The notes beneath the pieces are model-generated. The model was not told the DNA's origin and did no database searches. It worked only from the letters and a program-made list of their open reading frames with translations. This document shows positions 37,100 to 46,808 of a DNA stretch of 64,000 nt, in pieces; position 1 is the stretch's first letter; each line of letters opens with the position of its first letter. The stretch spans positions 3,782,001 to 3,846,000 of the forward strand of contig OZ245940.1 in NCBI GenBank assembly GCA_965230045.1, read 5' to 3'. Made by a program: the position numbers and the translations under genes. The DNA comes from G963662905 sp965230045 (GTDB lineage Bacteria > Bacteroidota > Bacteroidia > Bacteroidales > WRLA01).

Positions 37100-37377
37100 G
37101 AAGGTAGATTCACATCACAATTACAAATGGATTAGATAATCAAAGTTCATCAAATTACGCCCCACCTTATACACAAACCACTCATTTACATAAGTTTATA
37201 AGAAAATCGGATTTCTCCCGGCAACACACCGCTTTGCTTTGTGATAAAGCGCATTGACCATAATGAAAAAGCACTGTTAATATTTTTTTGAAATCAATTT
37301 TCCAAAGTATTCGCATTTCTGCCTAATTTGGTTCTCTGATTCGTTGGGGAAAAGCCCGGCGACAAAAACTTACAGGC

Positions 37378-38358
37378 ATGAACAAAAAAAAAATAGCATT
37401 GGTTGCCGGTGGCGATTCCGGCGAATATCAAATATCAATAAACAGTGCAGCTTCGGTTGCGCAATCCATTGACCGAAACCTATTTGAGGTTTTTCTGGTG
37501 CATATCAAAGGCTTTGCCTGGCATTGCCAAATCGAAGGGAAAAACATCCCTGTTGATAAAAACGATTTCAGCATCCAATGGGACGGGCAAAAGATCAAAT
37601 TTGATTGCATTTTTAATATGGTGCACGGCACTCCAGGCGAAAACGGGCTGCTGACCGGATATTTTGAAATGCTTGGCATTGCACAAACTACAGGCAGCGC
37701 CGCAAACCTGGCATTGACTTTCAACAAACACTATTGCAAACAATTTTTATTGTCGTCGGGAATCGACATGGCCCCATCGGTCTTTTTGTTGAAAGATGAA
37801 GCTTATAACACAAAGGATATCGTTGAAAAACTGGGGCTTCCGATTTTTGTAAAACCCAATAACGGTGGCAGCAGTGTGGGCATGAGCAAAGTTACCCTTG
37901 AAGCAGAGCTGGCCCCCGCCATTGAAACTGCTTTTAAAGAGGATGACCAGGTTTTGGTAGAACGCTTTATTTCCGGAAGGGAACTCTCCTGTGGGGTTTT
38001 TCGGCGAAACAATGAGGTTATTGCACTGCCAGTAACAGAAATCATCAGCAAAAATGAATTTTTTGATTTTGAAGCCAAATATGACAAACGGCTGCATGAG
38101 GAAATCACTCCGGCACCGGTTCCGGAGGAAGTTTTTAAAGAATGCCAACAAGTCAGCGCACACGTTTACCGTTTGCTCAACTGCGCAGGCGTGGTTCGTG
38201 TGGACTATATCTGGGACAATAACAAACTAAATTTCCTGGAAATCAATACCATTCCGGGGATGTCATCGGCGAGCATCGTTCCGCAACAAGCGCGGGCAGC
38301 AAATTATACCGATACAAGCTTTTATACTGAATTATTGCTCGAAGCAACAGGATCGTGA
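37378..38358 (+). CDS. ddl: D-alanine--D-alanine ligase
   Basis: 326 aa ATP-grasp enzyme. GGDSGEYQIS near the N-terminus carries the conserved Glu16. HGTPGENG, KPNNGGSSVGMS, the ATP-grasp acidic residues in FLEINTIPGMSSASIVPQQ and the Tyr-containing loop are present. It joins two D-Ala residues for peptidoglycan precursor synthesis in the cytoplasm. It is divergent from the PASTA-domain gene. Confidence 0.95.
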   Translation: MNKKKIALVAGGDSGEYQISINSAASVAQSIDRNLFEVFLVHIKGFAWHCQIEGKNIPVDKNDFSIQWDGQKIKFDCIFNMVHGTPGENGLLTGYFEMLGIAQTTGSAANLALTFNKHYCKQFLLSSGIDMAPSVFLLKDEAYNTKDIVEKLGLPIFVKPNNGGSSVGMSKVTLEAELAPAIETAFKEDDQVLVERFISGRELSCGVFRRNNEVIALPVTEIISKNEFFDFEAKYDKRLHEEITPAPVPEEVFKECQQVSAHVYRLLNCAGVVRVDYIWDNNKLNFLEINTIPGMSSASIVPQQARAANYTDTSFYTELLLEATGS

Positions 38359-38371
38359 AAGCGGAAGGCTA

Positions 38372-38677
38372 ATGCGCTGTTACCAAAACACTGTTTATAC
38401 CAATGGGGATGGCTATACAGACATACTTTTTCTTATTCAGGATCAGCCCAATGAAATATGGCTGAATGATCAAAAAAGAGGTTTTTACGATTCAGGACAA
38501 AGATTGGATAAAGAAGTTTTTGGCGTAAATGCCGCATGTGGCGACCTGGATCATGATGTGGATACAGACATCATTATTGCTACCGGCCCAGTGCGCAAAA
38601 ACGGAAAAATAAGCATTTGCCCCAATCAGTTATGGATGAATCACTATAAACAAGATAAATTAACCTTGCTTTCATAA
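38372..38677 (+). pseudogene. Remnant of an FG-GAP/VCBS-repeat protein
   Basis: 101 codons contain DGYTDILFLIQDQPNEIWLND and GDLDHDVDTDIIIATG with a final NQLWMN, i.e. two calcium-binding FG-GAP/VCBS-type blades. There is no signal peptide and no sorting domain, and the normal protein is several times longer, so this looks like an internal fragment left after deletion. It starts 13 nt after ddl. Confidence 0.6.
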
Positions 38678-38745
38678 TTCATAAACAAAAATGAAATATT
38701 GAACAAATTTGATCATAATATATTTTCAAATCGGAATAAAACATT

Positions 38746-38753
38746 TAATTTTG
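38746..38753 (+). promoter_or_regulatory. -7 box of the lipoprotein gene at 38775
   Basis: TAATTTTG matches TAnnTTTG, 21 nt before the ATG at 38775. It supports this start over the upstream in-frame codon at 38709. Confidence 0.5.
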
Positions 38754-38774
38754 TGGGTATATAAACGTTTTATT

Positions 38775-40034
38775 ATGAAAAATATTTATGCCTTACTCCT
38801 GATTATCGGCATTATTGCATTATCATTTTCTTGCCAAAAAGAGGAAGAAAAACCTGAAGTAGAACTCCCTCAGGAAGAGGACACTGTGCTTGATCTTTAC
38901 TCTTTCACAGGCAAAGCTCAAAAAGGCCCTTTTATTACAGGCACAACGATCAACCTTTATGAACTGAATGCAAATCTTGGTCAAACAGGAAAATCATTTA
39001 CTTCAACGATTACAAGCGATGATGGCAGTTTTAGTTTTAATAATATAGAGTTGGATTCTGATTTTGTGCTGATTACGGCAAATGGATTTTATTTTAGCGA
39101 AATATACGGCATGCTCTCGGATGCGCAATTATCACTACATACCCTTGCCGATATAAGCGACAAAGAATCAATAAATATAAATGTTCTGACCCATATTATA
39201 AAAGGGCGCATTGAAAATCTGGTTACCGACGGAATGAGTTTTCAGAATGCCAATGAACAGGCAAAAACAGAAATAATGACTTTTTTGGGCATTACTGAGG
39301 AGTTTGAGCCTGATTTTGAAGATCTGGATATATCAATAAATGATGAAAACAATGCGATTCTTCTGGCATTTTCAATAATGTTACAAAAATGGGCCTATGT
39401 ATGGTATGAAATTCCGCCTTTTACTGCAGAGCTCAGTCAGCTGCTCTCCCATTTATCGAACGACTTTTCTTCAGATGGAAATATCGAAAATCAGCAACTA
39501 ATAGACACATTGCTTTATAATATTTCGCAATTAAACATGAACGATGTGCGCTCAAGAATAGAAAAGAGATACTCAAATTTGGGGATGAATGTTACCATAC
39601 CGGATTTTGAAAAATATATTACAAAGTTCCAGGAAAAGCACAGCACTTATATAGTTCCGGACATTATATATCCTGACAGTGCTGCGCCCGATTATCATTT
39701 TCAAAATGATCCAGGTGCCCATACGCCCAATCTTTTGAACTACAGCGACAGCATTTTTGGAACCTACCGGGACTATGCCGTAGCTGCAATAACTCCCTTA
39801 CACACTTCCCTGGAAGTTAAATTTAAAACCAGCAGCCAATACTACATTGGAGGTATGGAGCATGGCTGGGAATACATAAGCGACAGCTTAGGTGGCTTCA
39901 CATTAAAGTCCGCTTTTGAAAATTCTTTAATGGCATTTCCAGTAGGGTTTATGGAAACAGGAACTGCTGTAATTGAGTTTTACGAAAATGGCGAAGAACA
40001 ACCTTCCAGGATTAAAAATATAAGCTGGAAATAG
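38775..40034 (+). CDS. Large lipoprotein of unknown function
   Basis: 419 aa from ATG 38775, which opens a lipoprotein signal with lipobox SFSC (about residue 20) and an acidic EEEEK tail that favours surface exposure. A segment near residue 60 (FTGKAQKGPFITGTTINLYELN, then SDDGSFSFNNIEL) resembles the carboxypeptidase-regulatory-like beta-sandwich. The middle is helical (VLTHIIKGRIENLV, QANEQAKTEIMTFLG). No enzyme motif was recognised. Confidence 0.7.
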   Translation: MKNIYALLLIIGIIALSFSCQKEEEKPEVELPQEEDTVLDLYSFTGKAQKGPFITGTTINLYELNANLGQTGKSFTSTITSDDGSFSFNNIELDSDFVLITANGFYFSEIYGMLSDAQLSLHTLADISDKESININVLTHIIKGRIENLVTDGMSFQNANEQAKTEIMTFLGITEEFEPDFEDLDISINDENNAILLAFSIMLQKWAYVWYEIPPFTAELSQLLSHLSNDFSSDGNIENQQLIDTLLYNISQLNMNDVRSRIEKRYSNLGMNVTIPDFEKYITKFQEKHSTYIVPDIIYPDSAAPDYHFQNDPGAHTPNLLNYSDSIFGTYRDYAVAAITPLHTSLEVKFKTSSQYYIGGMEHGWEYISDSLGGFTLKSAFENSLMAFPVGFMETGTAVIEFYENGEEQPSRIKNISWK

Positions 40035-40075
40035 CTGGTCTCCTTACCTGCTCTATACCTAAAACAAAGAAAAAA

Positions 40076-40105
40076 AACGACCCACCAAAAGCGGGTCGTT
40101 TTTTA
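40076..40105. terminator. Bidirectional terminator
   Basis: AACGACCC and GGGTCGTT form a stem, with an A-run on the left and TTTTTT on the right. It separates the converging lipoprotein gene and the large minus-strand gene. Confidence 0.8.
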
Positions 40106-40124
40106 TTATGTGAGAGTCAGAGAA

Positions 40125-43100
40125 TTAGTCTTTCTTAAACAAAGGATCCAGGCCGATGGTTCCTTTCAAATCCTTCAGATATTGCGCTGAGCTGGCATAA
40201 GCATGCATTCCGCGGGCAATTTGCAGGCGTCCTTCAATATCCATCTGCTGCATCAGTTCCTGATTGGCGGCTTTGGCAGCAAATTTCCCGAGATAGGTAA
40301 TCTGCTTCTGATGGAAAGCAATATCCTGCTCCTGCTTCAATTTGAGGCGCTCTTTATACCATTTGCTTTCAAGCACATAATCGCGCACAAAATAACGGCG
40401 GAGTTCCGGATCGCTGATTTCCTTACCTTCATAATGGCCATACGCCATGATGTGCAAGAGGATTTTCAATGGAGGAATGGCGCTTTCAATACTACGATCT
40501 TCGAAATAATTCAAAGCCACTTTTTGCTGTGCTTCCGCAATATTGTTGATCCCATCCACGAAATCTTCCATCGACTGTGTTTCCGGTTTCAGCATGCGCT
40601 CATTGAAGACCGCCAGCGGTTCGTCGAACACACGGTTGAGGCAGCGGAAGGCAAACTTTTTGGTAATACGGTATCCCAAACGGCTGGCCAGCACTTTCTT
40701 GCCTTCGTATTCAAAATCTTCCAGACGTTCCAGGCATCCATCTTCGATCAGGTCTTTCGGATCGCGGTCCTTTTTATCAAGACGTGCCCAAACTTCCGGC
40801 ACCAAAATACTGATATCATGATCAAAACGGTTATCAGAACCGATATATCCGGCAGCGGAACTGTATCCGTCATATCCAGTCAGGATGTAAGAAAGCAGCG
40901 CATTGTTCAGGTCGGTGGTGGGCACTAGCATATTGAAAGGCCCTTTGGTAAGCGCACCTTCTGTTCCGGCACCTGTTGTGGAAGGCGATTTTCCGGTGAG
41001 GCTGCAGATGAAATCCATAAACAGCTCAGGAAGTTCCTGATAATGAATCGGGTTATAAACACTCAGGGGACGGATCCCCGCTTTACGGTCGGCAGGATTA
41101 TTGCGACGACCGGGCAGTACGGCATTTACCGGATTATATACGGCTTCTCCTGCCGGGATGCGGCGTGCCAAACGGATTCCGGTTTCAGCAATCCAGGTAT
41201 CTTCGCGTTCTTCTTTGTAAATGTTTTTCTGAAGATAACGAGGGTTTTTGGTGGGCTTTCCATCCACAATACGCGGATGCGAGGGCGTAACAAAATAACC
41301 GTCGCGGTTTTGCTCCACAACACTGTTGATCAGCTCGCGTACAGGCTCTGTATATTTTTCAAAATTTATCGCATCTTCCTGAAGTTCAATGGCATCTTCT
41401 TTGCTCAGAGGCTCATAATTGGTCAGGAACGTATTTTTCTGCACCATATCGCTCTCGGCATCCACATCATAACCACGGTAAATGGCTTCATCAGGACGCT
41501 GGAAAAGATAGCTTTCGCAGTTTTCCACAATTTTCACGCTCTTGTTTTCATAATCCGGGTTCAGGCCCTTCAAACGCGAAGCCGAAACCGTAATACTTGC
41601 CGAAATATCGTCTTCCATCTGGATTTTATGCGCCGGCAAAATATCCGAACGCAGTTTGTGCATCAGCCAGTCGCCTTCCGGACTGAAACCAATACGCACA
41701 TAAGATGCCGTAACGCGCTCATTTTTATACAATAAAGTATTCCCATTCCTGCCGTTGATCACCTCAACCGACATATCCTTTTTCCAGTCGTAGCCCATTT
41801 CCTCACCGCCTTTGTACAATCGCTTGATGTAGAGCACAAGCGTACGGATATGAGAAGGAATATTTTCGACAAATTCGTTATATTCATCGCTGTACTGATC
41901 GCTCGGCGTCAGCAGTTTAACTGCAGAACCAAGTGTACGTTTCGGGCTTAGGAAAGGCCGTGAAGGATCGGCATCCGGACGGATATTCTTCCATCGGTCC
42001 GAATAATCGCGACGGATAATTTCGTCGGCCATTTTAAAATCTTCGTCCAGGTCTTTAATCTGGAAAGTACCGTATTTAATGGCATTTTCCATCGACTTGG
42101 AAATCTCGGATTTACCGCCACCGGAAACCGTGCAGGGTTTGTGGCAGAACACGCCCTCGGCATGCGTATGTACAATGCGCCATAGTGCCACTTCGGGATG
42201 CTTGATCAGCTTGAATTTATGTCCCGAAGGATGGATATAGGTTTTACTGGGATGCAGCTTGATGGAGTGCCGCTCGCCTTTTCCGTAAGCCCAGCTTACA
42301 CTGGCCGTATCGATATCGAGGTCGGCATTTTCCGGAATATAAATTACATCCGGGTATTTTTTGTCCACCGCATAATTTTCCGGCCTGATGTCCACTTGAT
42401 TTTCAATCAGCTTCATGGCCTCTTTGAAAGTATATTTCTGATCGAGTTTGGCAGAAAATACATTGCCATACACTTTATCGACCATATTGTTCCTCGGAAA
42501 AGCAATGGCACCGCCCGAGTGCTCTTCTTCGGCCAGTCCCAGCAGGTTTGCCGAATAGCTCAGCTGTGTTTTGATTTCCTTTTTGGAATATCCAAAATAG
42601 TTATCCGCAATAAGGGTGATGACCACGCCTTTTTCATCGCGGCAGGTAATCTTAAATGCTGAGCCATCATTATACAGCTCATCGGCATTTTTCCAGTACA
42701 TTCCATCGCGGCGCTGGCGTGGGCTTGCATCATCATAATGTGGCAGGCCGATATCTTTTTTGCGCAGTTCGAGCAATTGTGGTGCCAGGATGATGCAGCC
42801 GGTATGACCGGTCCAGTGTTCCACATCCAATGCGGCATCGTTTTGCGCCAGAGTTGGATCACCGGCATTTCCAAAAACATTTTCCACAAAATCGAGATTG
42901 CTCACTAAGCTGCCCGGCACAAAAAAGCGGATTTCCATGGATTTCCTTTTGCTGATACCGCTTACTTCGGGGCTTACCGTTGGGCGCATCAGCAAGCTCA
43001 CCATAACATTGGCTTTATTTTCCTGATTGGCGGTAAAAGGCAGTTTTTTCAGCTCGTCCGATGGGTTGATTGCAGCATGCAGCAAATGGGCAAATGTAGT

Positions 43101-43610
43101 TTTGGGCACTTCTTTTTTATCGGGAGGCACGGGCAAGCCACCACGAACAATATGGAAAGTCCCTTTGGTGGTGCGGCGGTCGTGCACCGGATTATTCAGG
43201 ATGCCCTGCTTTACACGGTATGTGCTTACATAATCATTGGCAAAGGAGTCGCTATCAGGCGGCAGGCTAAGTTCGCGGGCCAGTCCGGCGCTGCTCAATA
43301 CAAAAGTCTGGGCGGGCAGGTGCAGCGATTTTTCAAATTCTATATCGCTCAGATAATCATTGATAAAATGTTGGATACGATCGTCTGCCGGGCATAAATG
43401 GTCAGACAAAAGGCGGGATTTTTCCCTGAAGCTACTGATCAGGTCGCTGGTCAAGCTCAGGAAACGCTCGTTCGAAAACTTTGTTTTGGCATCATGTTCA
43501 TCACTAAAATAATCCTGCCCCATGGCAGCCAGCTGAAGGTTAATATATTGGATCATGTCCTTACGGTCCTTCTTGCTCGGCTTCAGGTTTTGGGCTGTTC
43601 CTCTTCTCAT
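40125..43610 (-). CDS. Probable PPi-type phosphoenolpyruvate carboxykinase (very large protein)
   Basis: 1161 aa from ATG 43610 (a TTG frame begins at 43631; AGAGAGA lies just before the ATG). The size (about 130 kDa) and soluble, signal-free sequence fit the pyrophosphate-dependent PEP carboxykinases described in Entamoeba and Propionibacterium. A glycine-rich VSGGGKSEISKS (about residues 495-506) could be the phosphate-binding loop, and TGKSPSTTGAGTEGALTKGPFNM is another strikingly conserved-looking stretch. That family interconverts oxaloacetate plus PPi with PEP, CO2 and Pi. The assignment rests on my memory of length and character, not on alignment; otherwise it is a large conserved hypothetical. 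Single gene, no operon partner. Confidence 0.55.
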   Translation of the reverse strand: MRRGTAQNLKPSKKDRKDMIQYINLQLAAMGQDYFSDEHDAKTKFSNERFLSLTSDLISSFREKSRLLSDHLCPADDRIQHFINDYLSDIEFEKSLHLPAQTFVLSSAGLARELSLPPDSDSFANDYVSTYRVKQGILNNPVHDRRTTKGTFHIVRGGLPVPPDKKEVPKTTFAHLLHAAINPSDELKKLPFTANQENKANVMVSLLMRPTVSPEVSGISKRKSMEIRFFVPGSLVSNLDFVENVFGNAGDPTLAQNDAALDVEHWTGHTGCIILAPQLLELRKKDIGLPHYDDASPRQRRDGMYWKNADELYNDGSAFKITCRDEKGVVITLIADNYFGYSKKEIKTQLSYSANLLGLAEEEHSGGAIAFPRNNMVDKVYGNVFSAKLDQKYTFKEAMKLIENQVDIRPENYAVDKKYPDVIYIPENADLDIDTASVSWAYGKGERHSIKLHPSKTYIHPSGHKFKLIKHPEVALWRIVHTHAEGVFCHKPCTVSGGGKSEISKSMENAIKYGTFQIKDLDEDFKMADEIIRRDYSDRWKNIRPDADPSRPFLSPKRTLGSAVKLLTPSDQYSDEYNEFVENIPSHIRTLVLYIKRLYKGGEEMGYDWKKDMSVEVINGRNGNTLLYKNERVTASYVRIGFSPEGDWLMHKLRSDILPAHKIQMEDDISASITVSASRLKGLNPDYENKSVKIVENCESYLFQRPDEAIYRGYDVDAESDMVQKNTFLTNYEPLSKEDAIELQEDAINFEKYTEPVRELINSVVEQNRDGYFVTPSHPRIVDGKPTKNPRYLQKNIYKEEREDTWIAETGIRLARRIPAGEAVYNPVNAVLPGRRNNPADRKAGIRPLSVYNPIHYQELPELFMDFICSLTGKSPSTTGAGTEGALTKGPFNMLVPTTDLNNALLSYILTGYDGYSSAAGYIGSDNRFDHDISILVPEVWARLDKKDRDPKDLIEDGCLERLEDFEYEGKKVLASRLGYRITKKFAFRCLNRVFDEPLAVFNERMLKPETQSMEDFVDGINNIAEAQQKVALNYFEDRSIESAIPPLKILLHIMAYGHYEGKEISDPELRRYFVRDYVLESKWYKERLKLKQEQDIAFHQKQITYLGKFAAKAANQELMQQMDIEGRLQIARGMHAYASSAQYLKDLKGTIGLDPLFKKD

Positions 43611-43631
43611 AATTCTCTCTCTCACAGTCAA

Positions 43632-44100
43632 TTTAAATAATTTAGATTAGGCCATCAAAGAACGTTTGCGCAGAAAATCACATTGTACTGCACGACACTA
43701 ACGCAATATTGTGCATTTTATGATAAAAATTCATTAGGATGGGTCGGAATTATCGAAAAATTAACAAGTATGCATGAATAACAGATTCTTCTCAGTTAAA
43801 AAACTGTATGCATATTTGTCCGCTTTTTGTGCAGGAATATATGTAGTTTGCTATCCCTGCACTTAACATTTTTATTATTTGGCAAAAGGCAGTTTATAAA
43901 ATTTTTTCAAAGCGGTTATTTTTTCAACCCAATGAAACCTGTCACGCCCTTACTCATCGAAGAAAGAGCTATATTATACATTTTAAACAATGTGTCAGGA
44001 GTGACAATCCAATGAGCGGAGCGAGGAGAAGTCCCATAGAAGTTAGTTAAATGTAATATAATGCCCCTTGGCTCTTTTGCCTTTGTCCTTTTGTCTTTAC
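43632..44100. other. Gene-free stretch
   Basis: About 470 bp, AT-rich, between two minus-strand genes. A short open frame (43827-44015, plus) has no coding character. A 7-bp pair of inverted TGTCA motifs near 43940-44008 is the only structure seen. It probably contains the promoter of the large gene ending at 43610, but no TAnnTTTG box was recognised. Confidence 0.4.
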
Positions 44101-44991
44101 CTACGGCAACTCCTCCCCTTTCGCAGCATTATAAACCATAAACCATTGCTCCAGGCTCATTTGCAAATCCTGCGCGGAAACCGCAGCACGTATTCGATCA
44201 GGATTTCCACTGCCCACCACAGGAATAATCCCTGCCGGATGCTGCAACAGCCAGGCATAAGCTACAATATCAATAGCATTATGATCAAGTTCCTGAGCTA
44301 CTTCCCAAAGTGCATCATGAACCCGTTTTTCCTGCTCTGTTTTCGGATTGAATATTCTTCCTCCTGCCAAAGGAGACCAGGCCATTGGCTGGATTTTCTC
44401 TTTCAAAAAGAAATCCATATTGCCGTTATCGAAATGTTCCAGACATAGGGGCGATACTTCCACCTGATTGGTAACCAAGGGCATATCACAATAATTTTGC
44501 AACATCTCAAACTGCATGGGTAAAAAATTGCTTACTCCAAAATGAAGCACCTTCCCTTTTTCTTTGAGCGTTAAAAATGCTTTGGCGACTTCTTCGGGCT
44601 CAAAAAAGGGCGATGGTCGGTGCAAAAGCAATAGGTCGATATAATCGGTTTTCAGATTTTTCAGGGATTGCTCCGCTGATCCTACAATGTGCTCATAAGA
44701 ATAATCGTAAATTTTCAGTCGCCTTTGCGGGAATTTGTCCGATAAAAGCTTAATCCCGCATTTCGTAATAATCTGAATTTCAGAGCGCAGGAAAGGTTCG
44801 GCTTTTAAAGCTTCACCAAACAAAGCTTCGCATTGATAATCTCCATAGATATCTGCATGATCGAAGCTGGTAATGCCCATATCCAGGCATGATTTTGTCA
44901 GGGACAAAAGCTGTTGAGGGCTTAGATTCCAGTCGGCCAAACGCCAGTGGCCATGTACAATTGGGGACAGATATTGCTTTTTCTCTTTCAT
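44101..44991 (-). CDS. Aldo/keto reductase (YdhF-like)
   Basis: 296 aa from ATG 44991 (MKEKKQYLSPIVHGHWRLADW); the frame extends to 45030, but the inner start fits the family. Catalytic tetrad positions are visible as Asp and Tyr in FDHADIYGDY, Lys in IITKCGIK and His in LLLHRPSP. The NADPH-binding end (IIPVVGSGNPDRIRAAV) is present. It reduces carbonyls with NAD(P)H; substrate unknown. Stands alone. Confidence 0.9.
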   Translation of the reverse strand: MKEKKQYLSPIVHGHWRLADWNLSPQQLLSLTKSCLDMGITSFDHADIYGDYQCEALFGEALKAEPFLRSEIQIITKCGIKLLSDKFPQRRLKIYDYSYEHIVGSAEQSLKNLKTDYIDLLLLHRPSPFFEPEEVAKAFLTLKEKGKVLHFGVSNFLPMQFEMLQNYCDMPLVTNQVEVSPLCLEHFDNGNMDFFLKEKIQPMAWSPLAGGRIFNPKTEQEKRVHDALWEVAQELDHNAIDIVAYAWLLQHPAGIIPVVGSGNPDRIRAAVSAQDLQMSLEQWFMVYNAAKGEELP

Positions 44992-45039
44992 AAAATTCTG
45001 ATTGCATTCTGCTAAGGTAAAAAAGTTCATTTAATTTAT

Positions 45040-45368
45040 GGTTCTACACGGAATTTCGTGGAAAGAAACTTGAATGCTATCCCAAACAGATTCCTCCAAA
45101 GCCTTCCTCATACTTCGGAAACTTTGTCGGAATGACACGGTTTTAAGAAGTCAGGAGGCAAATGCGGCTTGGTCACTGAGCGGAGTCCAAGTGCGCCGCA
45201 TTTGCCTTAAACACCTAATAAATAGCATCATTCCGACCGGAACAAAGCCAAACGAAGTGATTAAGGCTTTGTGAAGGGAGGAATCTGTTAGGAATCCAAT
45301 GTTCATTAATAAATATCTGCATATTTTTTAGAAACATTATTGTGACCCACAAAATTCCTAGTATAACC
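45040..45368. repeat. Foldback MITE-like element, family A copy 2
   Basis: 329 bp, starting GGTTCTACACGGAATTTCG and ending CCTAGTATAACC. It is flanked on both sides by the identical 8-mer TAATTTAT (45032-45039 and 45369-45376), a perfect target-site duplication. It has the same inner arms and palindromic AAATGCGGC/GCCGCATTT centre as the other copies, the centre here being partly replaced by GGTCACTGAGCGGAGTCC. It sits 77 bp before the trehalase-like gene. Confidence 0.88.
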
Positions 45369-45444
45369 TAATTTATTCGTCATCAAATCAAATACACAAA
45401 GCGATATTTTATAAATTAGCCATCCTTACAATCAAATTCGATAC

Positions 45445-46743
45445 ATGAAAAAATCAATTTTTATTCCTATCCTACTTATTATCTGCCTTATGGGATGTAA
45501 AAACGAACAAAAGAAACCTAAAACTGATAAAGCACAACTGGACAAAATCCGCATTGAGCTGACTAAAGAATTCCGCCGTTTGGAACCACAGGTTATCCAG
45601 CCTGCAGAAGGCTATTTAAAATATCCTTATCTGATTCCTGCCGGGTTTTACAAACAAATGTGGGACTGGGACGGCTTTTTCATGGGCAACCACCTGGCCA
45701 GCATTGGCAAAGCAGAATACCTGAAATACTGGGCATTAAACCTCATTCAGGGCATTGATTCGAGCGGATATGTAGCCGGATGTGCCACAACCAAGGGGCC
45801 TCGCCCGATTTTCGGGAAATTTGCCATGAAGCCATTCCTGTCTCAGGGGGCGTATTTCGCATCGGAAAAGCTAAACGACTATTCCTGGGCAGAGGAACAT
45901 TATGATGCCCTGATGCGCGCCTTGGATTATCGCGACCAAACCCAGCTCGACACGGCTTATAATCTGTATTTCTGGGACAATGCCATGCAAAGCGGCGCCG
46001 ACAACAATCCGGCCATGAACTATTTCTGGAAAGAAGACCACCGCTCTTTCCTTGCGCCGGATGTCAGTACGCTGCAACTCAGGGAAATCCTTGCTCAGGC
46101 AAAAATTGCCGAAAAACTGGGCAAAACCGATGACGCAAAAATGCTGAAAGAAAAAGCGAAAAAACTCCGTAGAGCCATCAACGAACATCTGTGGTGCGAA
46201 GAAGACGGCATTTATTATACCATCGACCGCGAAACCGGAGATTTTTATAAAAGGGTCAGTTATTCAAGCTTTATTCCCTTGATCCAAAACCTGCCTTCCA
46301 AAGAAAACGGAAAGCGCATGATTGAGCAATACCTGATCAATCCGGAACATATGAAAGCTAATTATGGGTTTCGCTCTTTGTCGAAACAGGATCCGGATTA
46401 CAACAACAAAAACATCATCGTGCCATTTTCCAACTGGCAGGGTCCGGTATGGCCCATAGCCAATTATCTATACCATATCGGGCTGAAAAACTACGGCTAT
46501 GAAGATGAAGTAGCCTGGATGGCCGGAACCCTGGGGCAGCTTTTGCTGGACGATATCGCCGAGTGGGATTCCATGCACGAAAACTATCATGCAGATACAG
46601 GAACGCCATTAGCACCTGCCGCGGATCATGTAGATAAAAACGGTAAATTTGTAGGCTTCATCAGTTGGAACCTTTGCATACAAAATGTTTTGGAAGGTGT
46701 AAGCCAGGACAAATGGATGCTGCTGGAACTTAAAGAAGATTAA
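45445..46743 (+). CDS. Trehalase-like glycoside hydrolase lipoprotein (GH37/GH63 clan)
   Basis: 432 aa. Lipobox LMGC with Cys18. The (alpha/alpha)6-barrel family motifs are present: MWDWDGFFMGNHLASIG, SGADNNPAMNYF (candidate general acid Asp), FSNWQGPVWPIANYL and MHENYHADTGTPLAP (candidate base Glu). The nearest families are trehalase (GH37), GH63 and MGH1-like mannosylglycerate hydrolases, so the substrate could be trehalose or a related alpha-glucoside. Located in the periplasm or at the membrane surface. A small lipoprotein gene follows by 65 nt. Confidence 0.8.
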   Translation: MKKSIFIPILLIICLMGCKNEQKKPKTDKAQLDKIRIELTKEFRRLEPQVIQPAEGYLKYPYLIPAGFYKQMWDWDGFFMGNHLASIGKAEYLKYWALNLIQGIDSSGYVAGCATTKGPRPIFGKFAMKPFLSQGAYFASEKLNDYSWAEEHYDALMRALDYRDQTQLDTAYNLYFWDNAMQSGADNNPAMNYFWKEDHRSFLAPDVSTLQLREILAQAKIAEKLGKTDDAKMLKEKAKKLRRAINEHLWCEEDGIYYTIDRETGDFYKRVSYSSFIPLIQNLPSKENGKRMIEQYLINPEHMKANYGFRSLSKQDPDYNNKNIIVPFSNWQGPVWPIANYLYHIGLKNYGYEDEVAWMAGTLGQLLLDDIAEWDSMHENYHADTGTPLAPAADHVDKNGKFVGFISWNLCIQNVLEGVSQDKWMLLELKED

Positions 46744-46808
46744 AAACAAGCTTTTACGGAATAATTTTTGCAGTAAACCTAGATCAACAATCATAAAAAT
46801 ATCAATCA

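Noticed and set aside
45074..45274. Short open frame inside the gap before the trehalase-like gene
   Set aside because: It is entirely within foldback copy A2; similar frames occur in the other copies by symmetry of the repeat.
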